Made by a program: the position numbers and the translations under genes | The notes under the pieces: model-generated | Told to the model about the DNA's origin: nothing | The model's database searches: none | What the model saw: the letters and a program-made list of their open reading frames with translations, nothing else | DNA from: Phlebotomus papatasi | Lineage: Eukaryota > Arthropoda > Insecta > Diptera > Psychodidae | Length of the DNA stretch: 64,000 nt | NCBI RefSeq assembly: GCF_024763615.1 | Contig: NC_077222.1 | Coordinates: 8,122,001-8,186,000, forward strand | Direction of reading: 5' to 3' | Shown here: piece after piece, positions 62,490 through 64,000 of the stretch | How positions within the stretch are numbered: position 1 is the stretch's first letter | How the letters are laid out: each line of letters opens with the position of its first letter

Positions 62490-64000
62490 GACTCATATGG
62501 AAAATGTCTTGGCAATTGTTCGATAAATCATTTAGGGACCTTATACGAGCTTCGAACCTAAAGCTTAGTCATATGGCTCAACTGCTCTAATTTTTTATCA
62601 ATCACGATTTTTTTTTGGATAAATTTAACTTAGAATTGGATTATTAAAGATGATTGACCTGCTAGGTTCTCAAAAAGCAATAAAATTGCTCACTATTTAG
62701 GATCGCGAGACCTTCGATAACTTCGGGAACTGCGCTAATCCTCTAGTCCGAAAACCACTTTAGAATAGTTGAAAAGTACTCCCGAGAATACCTACAAAAA
62801 AAAAGATTCACAAACTTTAAAATTACTTCATAAAGCTATTCGTGATACGGACTAAAGGGATAGGATATTTCTTGATTATCGTGAAATCCTAAACTGGCTT
62901 TTTCAAAATCGAATGGATATACAATCCTAAATCAAAAATTTTCCAAAAATCTTACTTGATCAGAAGTCGGAGAAGGTAAGCCGTATATATAGACGTTGAG
63001 TCTGAAGCTCATGTAACACCGGCTTCAGACCAAAAGTTTAGCCCTGTTCCTATCTTGAAATTCTAAGCAAAGGCAATTTAGTGATTTTTCAATATTCGAT
63101 GAATTATTTGCTTTTAACATCCAATCCTAAGGCGGTATTCAGACTAGTCCATTTCCCGAAGATCTCTAAACCTTAAATTAAATAGCGAGTAATTTGACTG
63201 CTTTTCGAGAACCTAATATACGTAATTTATCTTTAATAATCCAATCCTAAGTTAATTTTTTTCCAAAAAAATCGTGATTGATAAGAAATTAGGGCAAAGC
63301 CTTAAGTCTGAAGCCCGTTTAACCCATTCAGTCAATGTACTAGAAATAGGGTGGAATAATCGGCTATCGCCATGTTTAGGAAAACATTAAATTAATTTAA
63401 TCATAACTTTTGAATCCTTGTTACAAAATAAGTCAAATTTGACACAAAGTTACTTAGATGTATTGGCTCTAGATACGTGAAAACAATAATCCTAGAACAT
63501 AACTTTGGACTACTTAAAAAACTGATTTTTATTAATAATGCAAAAATAACCATTTCGTCGCCACTTTTTACCACTTTTCGCCAGTTTTGTAAAATTTGTA
63601 ACCACTTCTCGCCACCCACTTGAAAAGAACCACACTCGGTTATTTTAGGCAATGCTATGAAAAGAATACATTCACCATTTCTCTTTCCTTGTGATCACTT
63701 TATTATTACTCTCTTTAAATGATTTTTCTTCACTTTTATTTGAGAAATCAAATTATGGGGCTTATGCAGAAAGTAAACAATGCAGATTTGACAACTGAGA
63801 ATGTACGAAGTGAAGTTAGCGTCGCCTATTGAAAAGATATGGCGACAGGTGGTAAAATCAATTCCAGAATATTACCACTTCTCGCCATGCCTCATTTTTA
63901 TTCAAAAATAATATAAAATGAAATATTAATTGACTAAATACAAATTTTATGTATTCCACAAGTGCAATTAAATATTCAATAGACAAATTATTTACCCAAA
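62490..64000. other. First intron of the signal-peptide gene, no exon recognised
   Basis: Repeated phrases GATTGACCTGCTAGGTTCTC, TCCAATCCTAAG and GACTGCTTTTCGAGAACC suggest an inverted repeat spanning about 62560-63310. TCGCCACTTTT words recur at 63550-63620 and near 63880. Confidence 0.35.

Overview
The window is a stretch of AT-rich insect nuclear DNA, almost certainly from a dipteran. The protein of its main gene agrees residue for residue with long parts of Drosophila tout-velu as I remember it. The intron sizes and the dense mobile-element content would suit a lower fly such as a sand fly, but that is inference. Only two host genes can be supported.

Host genes. The 3' part of tout-velu (EXT1, heparan sulfate co-polymerase) lies on the + strand in six exons between 26964 and 47819. 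They splice in a continuous frame to 429 codons plus a stop and carry the end of the GT47 domain and the whole GT64 domain. The first 26.9 kb hold no recognisable N-terminal exon, so the 5' part must lie left of the window behind a very long intron. At 61876-61959 a 28-codon signal-peptide exon with a good 5' splice site starts a second + strand gene, product unknown, whose remaining exons lie outside the window or are not recognisable.

Layout. 1-26963: mobile elements in the upstream tout-velu intron. These include a PIF/Harbinger-like element with a spliced MADF gene and an opposite-strand transposase remnant (1066-2170), LINE fragments, a tRNA-derived SINE, a roughly 295-bp-period repeat (5807-7611), a fold-back insertion with 13-bp flanking repeats (11227-11707), pogo-like elements (13287-13878 and 19092-20808), two abutting TTAA elements (16000-17453), and a complete internally deleted LINE with a perfect 14-bp target duplication (25107-26243). 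26964-47819: tout-velu exons, with introns holding a hAT MITE, a TTAA element with three GC-rich hairpins, an interrupted SINE and many nested MITEs. 47820-61750: intergenic, with an inverted minisatellite, pogo-like elements, nested MITEs and fold-back repeats. 61756-64000: start of the second gene.

The richest signal is in the mobile elements. Several show target-site duplications, and some insertions can be dated against an unoccupied paralogous site in the same window. Three patterns deserve follow-up: (1) TA-flanked pogo-like elements whose ends carry a repeated word at a fixed 17-bp spacing while the word differs between families; (2) a hairpin motif with hammerhead-like conserved boxes shared by otherwise unrelated insertions; (3) TTAA elements with direct-repeated perfect palindromes next to or inside their ends. 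No rRNA gene, intact tRNA gene or CRISPR array was seen. All coordinates and alignments were read by eye.
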